This document shows, piece by piece, positions 23,708-32,050 of a stretch of 64,000 bases of DNA. The stretch's first letter is position 1, and every line of letters begins with the position of its first letter. The DNA comes from Elusimicrobiaceae bacterium (GTDB lineage Bacteria > Elusimicrobiota > Elusimicrobia > Elusimicrobiales > Elusimicrobiaceae). The notes beneath the pieces are model-generated. The model did not search any database. It saw nothing but the letters and a program-made list of their open reading frames with translations, and had not been told where the DNA came from. The position numbers and the translations under genes were made by a program. The stretch lies in the NCBI GenBank assembly GCA_017546175.1, contig JAFYXM010000009.1, positions 1 through 64,000 of the forward strand. Direction: 5' to 3'.

Positions 23708-24300
23708 TAAATTTTAGTCCGGCCTTTTAAAGAATAGAGCAAGGTCATTTCGTCTAGATAATCTAAATCTCCGCCCAAAGGCACGCCATAGCCTATGCGG
23801 CTGATATGAGGCACCATATCACGCAATAAATCGGCCAAATACATAGCCGTGGTTTCTCCTTCGGCATCAGGATCTGTGGCAATAATCACTTCTTGTACGG
23901 GGACTTTGCTCTCTTGCAAACGGGTTAATAATTCTTTAATTTTTACATGTTCGGCGCCTTTCCCTTCCATAGGGGAAATAGCTCCGTGTAACACATGATA
24001 AAGCCCTTTAAAAGCACCTGTTTTTTCAATGGCTTCAATATCTTGGGGGTCTTCCACCACACAAATAGAGCTGTGGTCTCTATCCGGATCAGCACACACC
24101 TCACAGCGATCTTTTTCGCTATAGGCATAACAAACAGGACACAACTTTACGTCTTGTTTCATGCTGATTACCGCTGCGATAAATTCTTCCACTTCCCCTT
24201 GAGGCGCACGCAAAAAATACGCAGCAAACCGCTCAGCCTGCCGCGGGCCAACCCCCGGCATTCTGCGTAATGCACGAACTAAGCGGTCTAAACTTTGCAT
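23707..24300 (-). CDS. recR: Recombination mediator RecR
   Basis: RecR works with RecO (and RecF) to load RecA on gapped DNA. The helix-hairpin-helix region (LRRMPGVGPRQAERFA, 11-26), the four-Cys zinc finger (Cys54, 57, 66, 69) and the Toprim motif IATDPDAEGETTAMYL are all present. Its 197 residues are normal. It begins 1 base after dnaX, the classical dnaX-recR pairing (without ybaB here). Confidence 0.97.
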   Translation of the reverse strand: MQSLDRLVRALRRMPGVGPRQAERFAAYFLRAPQGEVEEFIAAVISMKQDVKLCPVCYAYSEKDRCEVCADPDRDHSSICVVEDPQDIEAIEKTGAFKGLYHVLHGAISPMEGKGAEHVKIKELLTRLQESKVPVQEVIIATDPDAEGETTAMYLADLLRDMVPHISRIGYGVPLGGDLDYLDEMTLLYSLKGRTKI

Positions 24301-24301
24301 A

Positions 24302-26095
24302 CTAAACTAAAACCTCTCCGCCAATAACATCTAAAATTCCTTTCAGCTCTTCCGGCACTTCCGTCAAAGCACTTTCCGGCTCCACATCAGCAGAAAAATC
24401 TGCCTTTACAAGCGGTTCTTCTTGGCTGATAGGCTCTTGAGCTGCTGCCGTAGGAATCGGCTTTGCAATGGTGTTCGGAACTTTTTTCGGTTGATCAGCA
24501 AAAGAATCTGCTTTGGCAGAAGCCGCTGTTTGGGCAATTTCAAAACGAATCTTCCGCCCGCTTAAAGCCAAGGCCTTTTTTTCCAATTCAGGCAGTTTGG
24601 TTTGCGCAGGAACTTTATAAAATTCCTTACCCGTTCCAAAACTAATGGTCCATACATCTGCACCAAATTGTACGGAACAATTGGTCATCACATCATAGAC
24701 AAAGGGGCTTTTTTCAAATTCTTTGAGCAAGGCCTTCCACAAAGCATTATTATCGGTAATTTTAGCCGTGGGAGTTTCTTTTATTATAGAGGAAAGATCT
24801 TCTTGATAATATACATTTTCCTGCACTCCAGAAGATGCTTTTGTTTCTTTCTTAGCCGAAAAATCCGTTTTTTGCGCAACGGGAACAGCCGAAGAAGAAA
24901 TTTGTTTTTCCTGCTTTTTAACAGGTCCCGCAGGCGGAAGAGTTGTTTCACCGGTTTCACCTCGTTCTAAGGCCTCTAAACGGCGAATAAACCCTTCAAT
25001 ATCAAAGCAGCTATCCATAATGGTAAACAAGCCCACTTCGGCACTGATTAAAGCATTGTCGGAAAATTTTACTTCCTCGGTCAGTTTGTTCACTTTTCTG
25101 GACAAAGCAGCCAATAACCCCGCAGAAGCAAGTTTAGTAATTTTCGCAGCCCCTTCAAAAGGAGCACTTCCTTGACCTAAAGAGAAATAAAACAGCTCTC
25201 CCAACGCATTTTTTAAATCTTTCAAAAAAGAATTGGCATCAAAGCCTTCAGCGCGCAGCGTTTCAAAAGCCGCATGTAAAGACGCATTATCTTTTTCAAT
25301 CAAAGCCGTAATGGTTTGGTTGAGCAAATCTTGCGGGGTCAACCCCAACATTTCTCCGACCAATTTATCATCAATCTTTCCATCGGAAAAGGCAATAGCT
25401 CTATCCAACAAAGTTAAAGCATCGCGCAAAGCTCCACCAGCATTTTTAGCAATAATACGGGCTGCTTTTTCCGTTAAATCTAAGCCTTCTGCTTCTGCCA
25501 AATCTAATAAATGATTGGTAATTTCATCTGCCGTAATCGGGCGGAAACGAAAAGTCTGACAACGGCTAGTAATCGTAGCCGGTACTTTGTGTTTTTCCGT
25601 CGTAGCTAAAATAAAAACTACATGGGAGGGAGGCTCTTCAATGGTTTTGAGCAATGCATTAAAAGAACTGGCCGAAAGCATGTGCACTTCGTCTAAAATA
25701 AATACTTTGAAACGATCCCGAGAAGCTGCCAAAGCAACCGTATCAATAATCGCCTCACGTACTTTTTCTACTTGGGTATTGGAGGCCGCGTCCAATTCCA
25801 ATACGTCCATATCGGCACTTTGAGCAATTTCGCGGCATTGCGGACATTCACCACAAGGCTCATCGGTCGGTTTGCCGTTGCCTTTTCCCGTACAGTTTAA
25901 CGCTTTAGCTAAAATACGAGCTGTAGTAGTTTTACCACAACCGCGCGGACCGTAAAACAAATAAGCATGTGCAATGCGGCCCAGTTTCAAGGCATTTTTT
26001 AATGTTTTGGAAATGCTTTCCTGACCGACCATATCTTCAAACTTTTGAGGACGGTATTTGTTGGCCAAACTGATATAAGACGTATTTTCACTCAT
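24302..26095 (-). CDS. dnaX: DNA polymerase III subunit gamma/tau
   Basis: DnaX is the clamp-loader ATPase of the replicative polymerase. The N-terminal AAA+ domain has LANKYRPQKFEDMVGQ, the P-loop YGPRGCGKTTTARI (about 48-61), a zinc module with four Cys (68-87), DEVHMLS and the sensor-1 stretch ILATTEKHKVPATITSRCQ. Domain III ends near 370. It is followed by a low-complexity linker and a C-terminal domain of about 100 residues that could be tau-like. A frameshift site for gamma was not found. AGAGG precedes the ATG. Confidence 0.96.
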   Translation of the reverse strand: MSENTSYISLANKYRPQKFEDMVGQESISKTLKNALKLGRIAHAYLFYGPRGCGKTTTARILAKALNCTGKGNGKPTDEPCGECPQCREIAQSADMDVLELDAASNTQVEKVREAIIDTVALAASRDRFKVFILDEVHMLSASSFNALLKTIEEPPSHVVFILATTEKHKVPATITSRCQTFRFRPITADEITNHLLDLAEAEGLDLTEKAARIIAKNAGGALRDALTLLDRAIAFSDGKIDDKLVGEMLGLTPQDLLNQTITALIEKDNASLHAAFETLRAEGFDANSFLKDLKNALGELFYFSLGQGSAPFEGAAKITKLASAGLLAALSRKVNKLTEEVKFSDNALISAEVGLFTIMDSCFDIEGFIRRLEALERGETGETTLPPAGPVKKQEKQISSSAVPVAQKTDFSAKKETKASSGVQENVYYQEDLSSIIKETPTAKITDNNALWKALLKEFEKSPFVYDVMTNCSVQFGADVWTISFGTGKEFYKVPAQTKLPELEKKALALSGRKIRFEIAQTAASAKADSFADQPKKVPNTIAKPIPTAAAQEPISQEEPLVKADFSADVEPESALTEVPEELKGILDVIGGEVLV

Positions 26096-26098
26096 AAA

Positions 26099-26551
26099 CT
26101 AACCTCTAAAAAAACGGCGGGCGCGACGCTGACTTCTTTTAAAATCTAGACTAATGGCACCGGGCCCCAATAAACATAACGGACAAAGAGCAGATAACTG
26201 CAGCAAACACATGGCCACAAACACTTTGTTATATCCGCCCGCAAAAAAAACAACTGTACAAACCATGCCGATAAGTAAAGATAAAAAGGCATTGAGCCGT
26301 GTATGCCACCCCAGCAGCAACAGCAAGCCCAAAAACAGCTCCGCCAATGCCAAAATAAAAGACAAAGGCACCACAAAAGGAAACCCCAAAGAATTGGCAT
26401 TGACCAAAAATTCACGCCAATAAAACAAACTGCCTAAAGCCAAATAAATCATGGCAAACCCTACAAACAAGCGGCAACAAAACATCGCTTTAGAAAAAGC
26501 TTTTTCATCAATATTGCAGTGTAATTTTACATCCGGCATTAATGTTGACAT
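26099..26551 (-). CDS. DoxX-like four-helix membrane protein
   Basis: The 150-residue protein has four hydrophobic helices (about 25-47, 57-80, 84-105, 108-128) between a polar N-terminus and a basic tail (KRSQRRARRFFRG). RLFVGFAMIYLALGS followed by ELFLGLLLLLGWHTRLNAFL resembles the DoxX/SURF4-like family. Function in this family is diverse and mostly unknown. It lies 3 bases before dnaX and 12 bases after the outer-membrane protein gene, in the same operon. Confidence 0.7.
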   Translation of the reverse strand: MSTLMPDVKLHCNIDEKAFSKAMFCCRLFVGFAMIYLALGSLFYWREFLVNANSLGFPFVVPLSFILALAELFLGLLLLLGWHTRLNAFLSLLIGMVCTVVFFAGGYNKVFVAMCLLQLSALCPLCLLGPGAISLDFKRSQRRARRFFRG

Positions 26552-26563
26552 AAAACATATTCC

Positions 26564-27415
26564 TTAAAATTTAGTGCTGGCCGACAAAGAAAAATATGTT
26601 TTTCTTTGGTCTTTGTGGTTTTGCTCAAAGATCTCCACACCGCCCGTTAACGTTGTTTCTTTAACGGTCAGGGCAAGGCCTCCTGCCACGGAAACGGTAT
26701 AATCGCTGCCCAGTAAATATTTATAGCGAGAATAAACCACATAGGGCGTAATCCACTTGGTCCGATAAGCCACGCGGGCAGCGGCAATATCTCGCACAAA
26801 ACCTTGTACTACAGCTGTCATAAACGGAATTTCCGTCCAATTTGAGGCCACATCTTCATTCGGCTTATCACTATATTTTATCACTTTATCGTAGCGCACT
26901 TGCGCAAAAAATCGGCCCAACTCACTGCCCGCTTCCAAGGCCGCAGCATTGGCCGTGGTTCTAAAGACATATCCCAAGGGCGCACCCGTGGCATAAGAGT
27001 CTATTCTATAGCGGGCTTGGCCCACGTTTGCTTTCACGTAAGGGTTTGTAAAAATTCCGCAATGATAACATAATGTATATTCAGCTCCCACCCCATAAGC
27101 CACTTCTTGAAAACCTAATCTTTCAGGGATATATTCCGCTCCTGCAGACAATAAGAAATTATCCGTCAATTCATATTGTACGTTAAGGGCAAATTTGGTG
27201 GTGGCGCCGGACTCGTCTTCCTCACGGTCACTCATGCGGTAATAACCCACCGTGGGGATCAAAATAAAGCCGTTATCTAAATCTAGCTTATAATTACCAC
27301 GCATGGCGGCGTAGCCGTTATCACCGTTTACCGTGGCAAAATGGAGCTGCCCGTAGCAACAAGCTAACGGGCAGACCATTAAAACTAAGAGTAATACGGC
27401 TTTGAAGCGAAACAT
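26564..27415 (-). CDS. Predicted outer-membrane beta-barrel protein, 283 aa
   Basis: A signal peptide (residues 1-22, with Cys residues near the cleavage site) is followed by alternating-hydrophobicity strands rich in Tyr, Gly and Thr. The protein ends in SLSASTKF, and a terminal Phe is the usual outer-membrane assembly signal. I cannot assign a known porin family. The CLACCYGQ region could also be read as a lipobox, but a barrel is the better fit. Its start overlaps the stop of the deoxyhypusine synthase-like gene (TAATG). Confidence 0.72.
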   Translation of the reverse strand: MFRFKAVLLLVLMVCPLACCYGQLHFATVNGDNGYAAMRGNYKLDLDNGFILIPTVGYYRMSDREEDESGATTKFALNVQYELTDNFLLSAGAEYIPERLGFQEVAYGVGAEYTLCYHCGIFTNPYVKANVGQARYRIDSYATGAPLGYVFRTTANAAALEAGSELGRFFAQVRYDKVIKYSDKPNEDVASNWTEIPFMTAVVQGFVRDIAAARVAYRTKWITPYVVYSRYKYLLGSDYTVSVAGGLALTVKETTLTGGVEIFEQNHKDQRKTYFSLSASTKF

Positions 27416-28497
27416 TATTTTTTAGCTTTAGCTTCTTTGGCCTTTAACGCAGCAATCTTTTTATCTTCATCTTGTAAGAATTTGACGTAGTTGGTTGCTT
27501 TGCGTTTTTTCCAAGCGCCTTTGTGATAACCGTAACCGATGATCAACGGAATCAAGGTCGTGCATTCGCCGTAAACCATTTGTTCCAAGGCGGTGGAAAC
27601 TTTACCCCAAGAAGAAGCTTCTTTGAGGGTAGAACCGGACAAAGCACCATCGCGTTCATCGGCTACGGTGATTTGTACGGCATATTTGTGCATCGGGCAA
27701 TCTGCACCTAAAATTTCAGCAGCCACCACGGTATCTTGAGCAAAGTTCTTCGGTACGCCGCCGGAGAACATCATCAAGCCGGTTTCTTTGGCTTTCATTT
27801 TGATTTTGGTGAGTTCCAAGAAATCTTTGGCGCTGTCAATAGATACGTGAGCAGTCGGGTGTTCGGTTTGGTGAGCTACAAAACCGAAACCGGCAGAGCA
27901 GTCAGAGAAAGCCGGAACAAACACGGGTACGCCGTATTTGTAGGCATTGTAAACTACGCTGTCTTTGCCTTTTTTGTTCTTTTCCAACCATTTACCCATT
28001 TCCCAGATAAATTCGCGGGAAGAGTAAGGGCGGGGTTCTAATTCTTCACAAATTTGGTGTACGGTTTCATCGCAGACTTTCAATTCATCTTCGTTGATGT
28101 AGGTATCGTAGATGCGGTCAATGTGTAAGTCGCGCAAAAGGTTGTCATCAGCGTTGTGCGGGGTACCCAAATAGTGTTTATAACCCAAAGCTTCAAAGAA
28201 GTCTTGGTCTACGATGTTGGCACCGTTGGAAACGATAGCGTCCACCATTTTGTTTTGGATCATGTCCACAATAATTTTCTTCAAACCAGCAGAAATCAAA
28301 GAACCGGCGATACACAAGATAACGGAGCAGTTCTTATCAGAGAGCATCTGATGATAAATTTTGCTGGCGCGAGCCAAGTCGCGGGAAGAATACGCCATAG
28401 ATTCAAAAGCTTCTACCATGGGGACCACATTGTATTTTTTCATATCAATGTGTTTGATGGTGGCTTTGAGGAAGTCTTTTTGCGTGAGTTTTGCCAT
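27415..28497 (-). CDS. Deoxyhypusine synthase-like protein
   Basis: This is a 360-residue member of the deoxyhypusine synthase fold. SNGANIVDQDFFEALGY, FVPAFSDCSAG and SGGVPKNFAQ are typical. The lysine that forms the enzyme-spermidine intermediate is present as Lys299 in LKEASSWGK. Bacteria lack eIF5A, so bacterial members probably make homospermidine or a related polyamine by the same aminobutyl transfer. Which product is formed here cannot be read from the sequence. It appears to be the first gene of a seven-gene unit running to the guanine deaminase. GAGG lies upstream. Confidence 0.88.
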   Translation of the reverse strand: MAKLTQKDFLKATIKHIDMKKYNVVPMVEAFESMAYSSRDLARASKIYHQMLSDKNCSVILCIAGSLISAGLKKIIVDMIQNKMVDAIVSNGANIVDQDFFEALGYKHYLGTPHNADDNLLRDLHIDRIYDTYINEDELKVCDETVHQICEELEPRPYSSREFIWEMGKWLEKNKKGKDSVVYNAYKYGVPVFVPAFSDCSAGFGFVAHQTEHPTAHVSIDSAKDFLELTKIKMKAKETGLMMFSGGVPKNFAQDTVVAAEILGADCPMHKYAVQITVADERDGALSGSTLKEASSWGKVSTALEQMVYGECTTLIPLIIGYGYHKGAWKKRKATNYVKFLQDEDKKIAALKAKEAKAKK

Positions 28498-28580
28498 TTT
28501 TTTCTTACACCTCGTATGAGTTGATTTTTTGCGCCCAAAAAGACGCGTTTTTTCTTTCCGATTTCTCGTAATATAAATTA

Positions 28581-28605
28581 TATGAAAAATAAAGTATTTT
28601 TCATA
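28581..28605. promoter_or_regulatory. Perfect palindrome at the glyA promoter
   Basis: TATGAAAAATA, AAG, TATTTTTCATA: 11-base arms without a mismatch. A possible -10 (TAAAAT, 28607-28612) follows directly, so the palindrome covers the -35 region of glyA and is a plausible operator. Confidence 0.45.
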
Positions 28606-28672
28606 GTAAAATATAAGAAATTGCTGATGGAAAAATTTTGCAAGATTTCAAACCACCAAAAAAGGAGCTTTT

Positions 28673-29920
28673 ATGTATCCCGAAATTCAAAAACAAGACC
28701 CCGAAGTTTTTGCCGCTATCTCTTCTGAGCTGACTCGTCAGCGCCACAAACTGGAGCTGATTGCTTCTGAAAATTTTACCTCTTTAGCTGTCATGCAGGC
28801 CCAAGGCTCTGTACTCACCAACAAATACGCCGAAGGGTACCCCGCCAAGCGCTATTATGGCGGATGTGAGCACGTAGATACGGTGGAAAATTTAGCTATT
28901 GAACGCGCCAAAAAGATCTTCGGTGCTGAACACGCCAACGTGCAGCCTCACTCTGGCGCACAAGCCAATATGGCGGTGTATTTTGCCTTGCTTCAACCGG
29001 GGGATACCGTTTTAGGCTTAAACCTTTCTCACGGAGGACATTTAACTCACGGACACCCGATGAACTTTTCGGGAAAACTTTACAACATTGTAGCCATGAA
29101 TGTGCGCCAAGACACTGAAGAAATTGATTATGAGGAAGCTGCTCGCTTGGCTAAAGAACACAAACCCAAACTTATTTTTGCCGGCGCATCCAACTACTCC
29201 CGCGTGTTTGATTGGAAAAAATTGCGCGAAATTGCCGACTCTTGCGGAGCCTATTTAGCTTGTGACGTGGCTCATTATGCAGGCCTTATTGCCGCCGGAG
29301 AATATCCTAACCCCGTGCCGTATGCAGATGTGGTCACCACTACCACACACAAAACCTTGCGCGGTCCGCGCGGCGGGCTGATTTTGTGCAAAGAAAGCCT
29401 GGCTAAAGCGATTAATTCTTCCGTTTTCCCCGGAGTACAGGGCGGGCCTTTAATGCACGTTATCGCCGCCAAAGCCGTCTGCTTTGGGGAAGCTTTAACT
29501 CCGCAGTTTAAGGCTTATCAGCATCAAGTAATACTCAATGCCAAAGCGTTGGCAAAAGCCTTGCAGGATAAAGGCTATCGCTTGGTAGCCGGCGGCACGG
29601 ACAGCCATGTCATGTGCCTTGATTTACGCGCTAAGGACATCACGGGCAAAGTGGCGGAAGCGGCTTTGGACAAAGCCGGCATTACCGCCAACAAAAATAC
29701 GATTCCTTTTGACCCTGAAAAACCGTTTGTTACCAGCGGTTTACGCATCGGCACTCCGGCGGTCACCACCCGTGGCATGAAGGAAGAAGATATGGCACAC
29801 GTAGCTGAATTTATTGACCGTGCTATTACCCATCACGAAGATGAAGTTTATCTTGCAGGCGTGGCCCAAGAAGTGGAAAAATTCTTAGAAAAATTTCCGC
29901 TTTATCCCTCTTTAGGATAA
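28673..29920 (+). CDS. glyA: Serine hydroxymethyltransferase
   Basis: GlyA is a PLP enzyme converting serine to glycine while charging tetrahydrofolate. ASENFTS (31-37), the [15 protein letters not shown] stretch (52-66), [11 protein letters not shown] and the PLP-binding Lys227 in [15 protein letters not shown] are intact. Its 415 residues are the normal length. AAGGAG precedes the ATG. It is monocistronic, with a strong terminator. Confidence 0.98.
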   Translation: MYPEIQKQDPEVFAAISSELTRQRHKLELIASENFTSLAVMQAQGSVLTNKYAEGYPAKRYYGGCEHVDTVENLAIERAKKIFGAEHANVQPHSGAQANMAVYFALLQPGDTVLGLNLSHGGHLTHGHPMNFSGKLYNIVAMNVRQDTEEIDYEEAARLAKEHKPKLIFAGASNYSRVFDWKKLREIADSCGAYLACDVAHYAGLIAAGEYPNPVPYADVVTTTTHKTLRGPRGGLILCKESLAKAINSSVFPGVQGGPLMHVIAAKAVCFGEALTPQFKAYQHQVILNAKALAKALQDKGYRLVAGGTDSHVMCLDLRAKDITGKVAEAALDKAGITANKNTIPFDPEKPFVTSGLRIGTPAVTTRGMKEEDMAHVAEFIDRAITHHEDEVYLAGVAQEVEKFLEKFPLYPSLG

Positions 29921-29935
29921 AAAAATCTAAAAGCA

Positions 29936-29964
29936 AAGACCCCGCCGATCGGCGGGGTTTTATT
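29936..29964. terminator. Terminator between glyA and an outer-membrane protein gene
   Basis: ACCCCGCC, GATC, GGCGGGGT followed by TTTTATTTTT. The stem is perfect and lies between convergent genes. Confidence 0.9.
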
Positions 29965-29968
29965 TTTA

Positions 29969-30652
29969 TTAAATTTTAAAACCAATTTTTGCTAATAAAG
30001 AAAAATAATTTATATTGTAATCCATATCATAAGAATTTTTCTTAAAATTAGAAAAATTAATACGTCCTTCAAATCCAAATATAAAATTTTGATTAATATC
30101 TGCTTCTACCCCTAAGCCAAAATAACCGGATAAGGAAGAATCATTCAATGAAATCGATCCTCCCGGTCCTTTTAGTTTTCCTTTTATCTGAGAAACACCT
30201 ATTCCTATTGGCACATACAATCTCTCATCTCCATTAGACAAAATATTTATACGCCCAGCCAACATAAAATTATTGGTTTTGGTTTTTATTTTTAATTCTT
30301 CCGTACCGATCACAGTACCATAAGCATCTCTATACTGAAGGTCAAAACTTGTTTCTTCAAAATCTGCTCGTTGAAAATCAAAACCTAAAGCCAAATTATC
30401 AGAAATAAAGAATAAATATTGCGCCCCAAATTGCAATCCATAATCACCCCATTCTATATCTTCCCCATACATATCTTTTTCATCAGTTGTAGAAAAAGGG
30501 AAATTTCCACCTAAATTTACAGAAAAAAGACTATTTCCGGCGGAGAGGCCTTCGTTTGCTTCAAAAGAAAGATTTTTAGCAAATAAAGACAAATGGGAAA
30601 AACACAGAATTAACACTAACAACCATATTTTCTTGCTAAATAAATTTTTCAT
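29969..30652 (-). CDS. Outer-membrane beta-barrel protein (OmpA/OmpX-like fold), 227 aa
   Basis: A signal peptide (1-25, ending LFAK) precedes a small barrel of about eight amphipathic strands. LQFGAQYLFFISDNLALGFDFQ and YVPIGIGVSQIKGKL are typical strand pairs, and the chain ends in SLLAKIGFKI. It fits the outer-membrane beta-barrel domain family of small structural or adhesive proteins; the specific role is unknown. AAGGAG lies 8 bases before the ATG. The upstream 290 bases hold a heavily folded, terminator-like region that may control it. Confidence 0.78.
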   Translation of the reverse strand: MKNLFSKKIWLLVLILCFSHLSLFAKNLSFEANEGLSAGNSLFSVNLGGNFPFSTTDEKDMYGEDIEWGDYGLQFGAQYLFFISDNLALGFDFQRADFEETSFDLQYRDAYGTVIGTEELKIKTKTNNFMLAGRINILSNGDERLYVPIGIGVSQIKGKLKGPGGSISLNDSSLSGYFGLGVEADINQNFIFGFEGRINFSNFKKNSYDMDYNINYFSLLAKIGFKI

Positions 30653-30731
30653 AAAATCTCCTTTAAAAGTTAAATATTACTACCGTTTTGTTTGTCGTTT
30701 CCTCCTCAGGAAACTATGAAAAATTTAGCCA

Positions 30732-30940
30732 TAAAAAAACGGCCATTATCTTTGAGCTAATACCAGTAACCCAAAAAATAATAGCCGTAGTTTTTCATTT
30801 TTCAATGAAAAACATTGGACACCATATACACGGGTAATTAGGCCGTGCATACGGTGTCTTATAACGACTATTTTTGGACTGGTATTATGCCTTTAGTTTC
30901 CTAAAAGCTCATTATAGGCTTGCCCTATAATTCCAAAAAT
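30732..30940 (-). ncRNA. Candidate structured RNA or leader with pseudoknot and terminator
   Basis: This 550-base gene-free region folds strongly on the minus strand. Hairpins, in transcript order: 30911-30931 (8 pairs), 30818-30858 (10 + 5 pairs), 30790-30813 (10 perfect pairs, tetraloop) and 30739-30788 (11 pairs including one G-U, followed by seven U, a terminator shape). The loop of the last hairpin contains ACTGGTATTA, which pairs perfectly with TAATACCAGT upstream (30878-30887), forming a long-range pseudoknot. Two mismatches on the plus strand become G-U pairs on the minus strand, so the minus strand is the RNA. No B12-box, T-box or SRP motif was seen. Confidence 0.6.
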
Positions 30941-30946
30941 AGATAA

Positions 30947-30976
30947 ATTGTATTTTTTGCCCTTTCAAACAGACAA
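30947..30976 (-). promoter_or_regulatory. Putative promoter of the structured RNA
   Basis: Minus-strand TTGTCT (30971-30976), 18-base spacer, TACAAT (30947-30952). The expected start near 30940 is just before the first hairpin. Confidence 0.5.
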
Positions 30977-31045
30977 AATCAACCTTTCTTTTTTAAATTC
31001 TAACAAAAACTTTTTTTTAATTCAATTTTTTTCTTTTAAAACAGG

Positions 31046-31116
31046 CACAGGGTAAAACTTTACGTTTTACCCTGTGTTAGGAGCTCCAAACAGCCAAGGT
31101 TTTAAAAGCTGTTTGG
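31046..31116. repeat. Two perfect inverted repeats downstream of the SPFH gene
   Basis: 31046-31076 has 13-base arms (CACAGGGTAAAAC / GTTTTACCCTGTG) around TTTAC. 31086-31116 has 9-base arms (CCAAACAGC / GCTGTTTGG). On the minus strand the first is followed by CCTGTTTT, so it may terminate the SPFH transcript. The rest of 30977-31203 is AT-rich with nothing else visible. Confidence 0.5.
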
Positions 31117-31203
31117 AATGAAAAGATGTTTTAAAAGACAAAACAAAGAAACCAAAAATGGAAAATGGTTTGCTCTCGCAATAACAAACATCTGAAAAAG
31201 CTG

Positions 31204-32013
31204 TTACTTCACTATCACAAACGGCATATCTCCACTACCCATATAGTGTGGCATTTTTCCGTCCCATTTTTCAATAGCTTTCAGTTGCGCTTCCACTTGG
31301 CGCAGTTTAATCAAATTGTCGGACACCACTTCTCTTTGCAAGCGCAAAGATTTGGCCTCGGCTTCTGCCTGCAAGATTTTCTGCTCGGCCTCTTTTTTCA
31401 CTTTTTCCACCAAATTGGTGGCGCGTTTGGCTTCTTGTTCGGCAATTTGTTTTTCTTCCACGGCTTTTAAAAATTGCGGAGAAAATTCAAAATTGGTAAT
31501 GGCAATATCGGACACGATAACCTGTTTTTCTTTCATTTTTTCTTTTAAAATTTGGTCCAATTCTTTGGCCACTTGAACACGGTTGGAAATCAAGCTGTCG
31601 GCAGAATATTTGGCAATAACAGCCTTGGTCCATTCTTCCACCATCGGGCGCAAGATGGTGTTGGTGTAGTCCGGGCCCAAGTTGCGGTAAATAGAAACAA
31701 TAGTTTCAGGCATAATGCGGTGGTTAATAGCCAAACGCAAACCGACGGTTTGCAAGTCTTTGGAAAAAGCTTCCGTATCAAAAGAATCTTTTTTAATACG
31801 TACGGAAAATTTTTCTACTTTATCAATCAAAGGAAGTTTTAAATGAAGCCCTTCGGTATAAGAGCCTACCAATTTACCAAAGCGAAGTTTTACAGCTACA
31901 CTGCCGGCAGGCACGGTAAAATAAGACCCCAAGGCCACTACCAGCAAAAACAGAATAACAACAGGAAGAACATACTTCTTCACGTCTATTTGTTTAATCG
32001 TTACATTTCTCAT
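31204..32013 (-). CDS. SPFH/prohibitin-family membrane protein
   Basis: A 269-residue protein with one N-terminal membrane helix (about 14-36) is followed by the SPFH domain (VPAGSVAVKLRFGKLVG, then VRIKKDSFDTEAFSKDLQTV). A long charged coiled coil covers about 180-250. This layout is that of bacterial prohibitin-like proteins, which form ring-like scaffolds at the membrane and often regulate proteases such as FtsH. AAGGAA lies upstream. It follows the GH13 gene by 37 bases and may share its promoter. Confidence 0.87.
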   Translation of the reverse strand: MRNVTIKQIDVKKYVLPVVILFLLVVALGSYFTVPAGSVAVKLRFGKLVGSYTEGLHLKLPLIDKVEKFSVRIKKDSFDTEAFSKDLQTVGLRLAINHRIMPETIVSIYRNLGPDYTNTILRPMVEEWTKAVIAKYSADSLISNRVQVAKELDQILKEKMKEKQVIVSDIAITNFEFSPQFLKAVEEKQIAEQEAKRATNLVEKVKKEAEQKILQAEAEAKSLRLQREVVSDNLIKLRQVEAQLKAIEKWDGKMPHYMGSGDMPFVIVK

Positions 32014-32050
32014 AGAATTTCCTTTTTTGAATAATTTTTATTAAATAAAA

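Noticed and set aside
30697..30902. MITE with AGGAAACTA terminal inverted repeats
   Set aside because: TIR-like ends exist (30708 and 30894-30901), but a third copy of the motif lies next to them, no target duplication is visible, and the wobble-consistent internal pairing favours an RNA.
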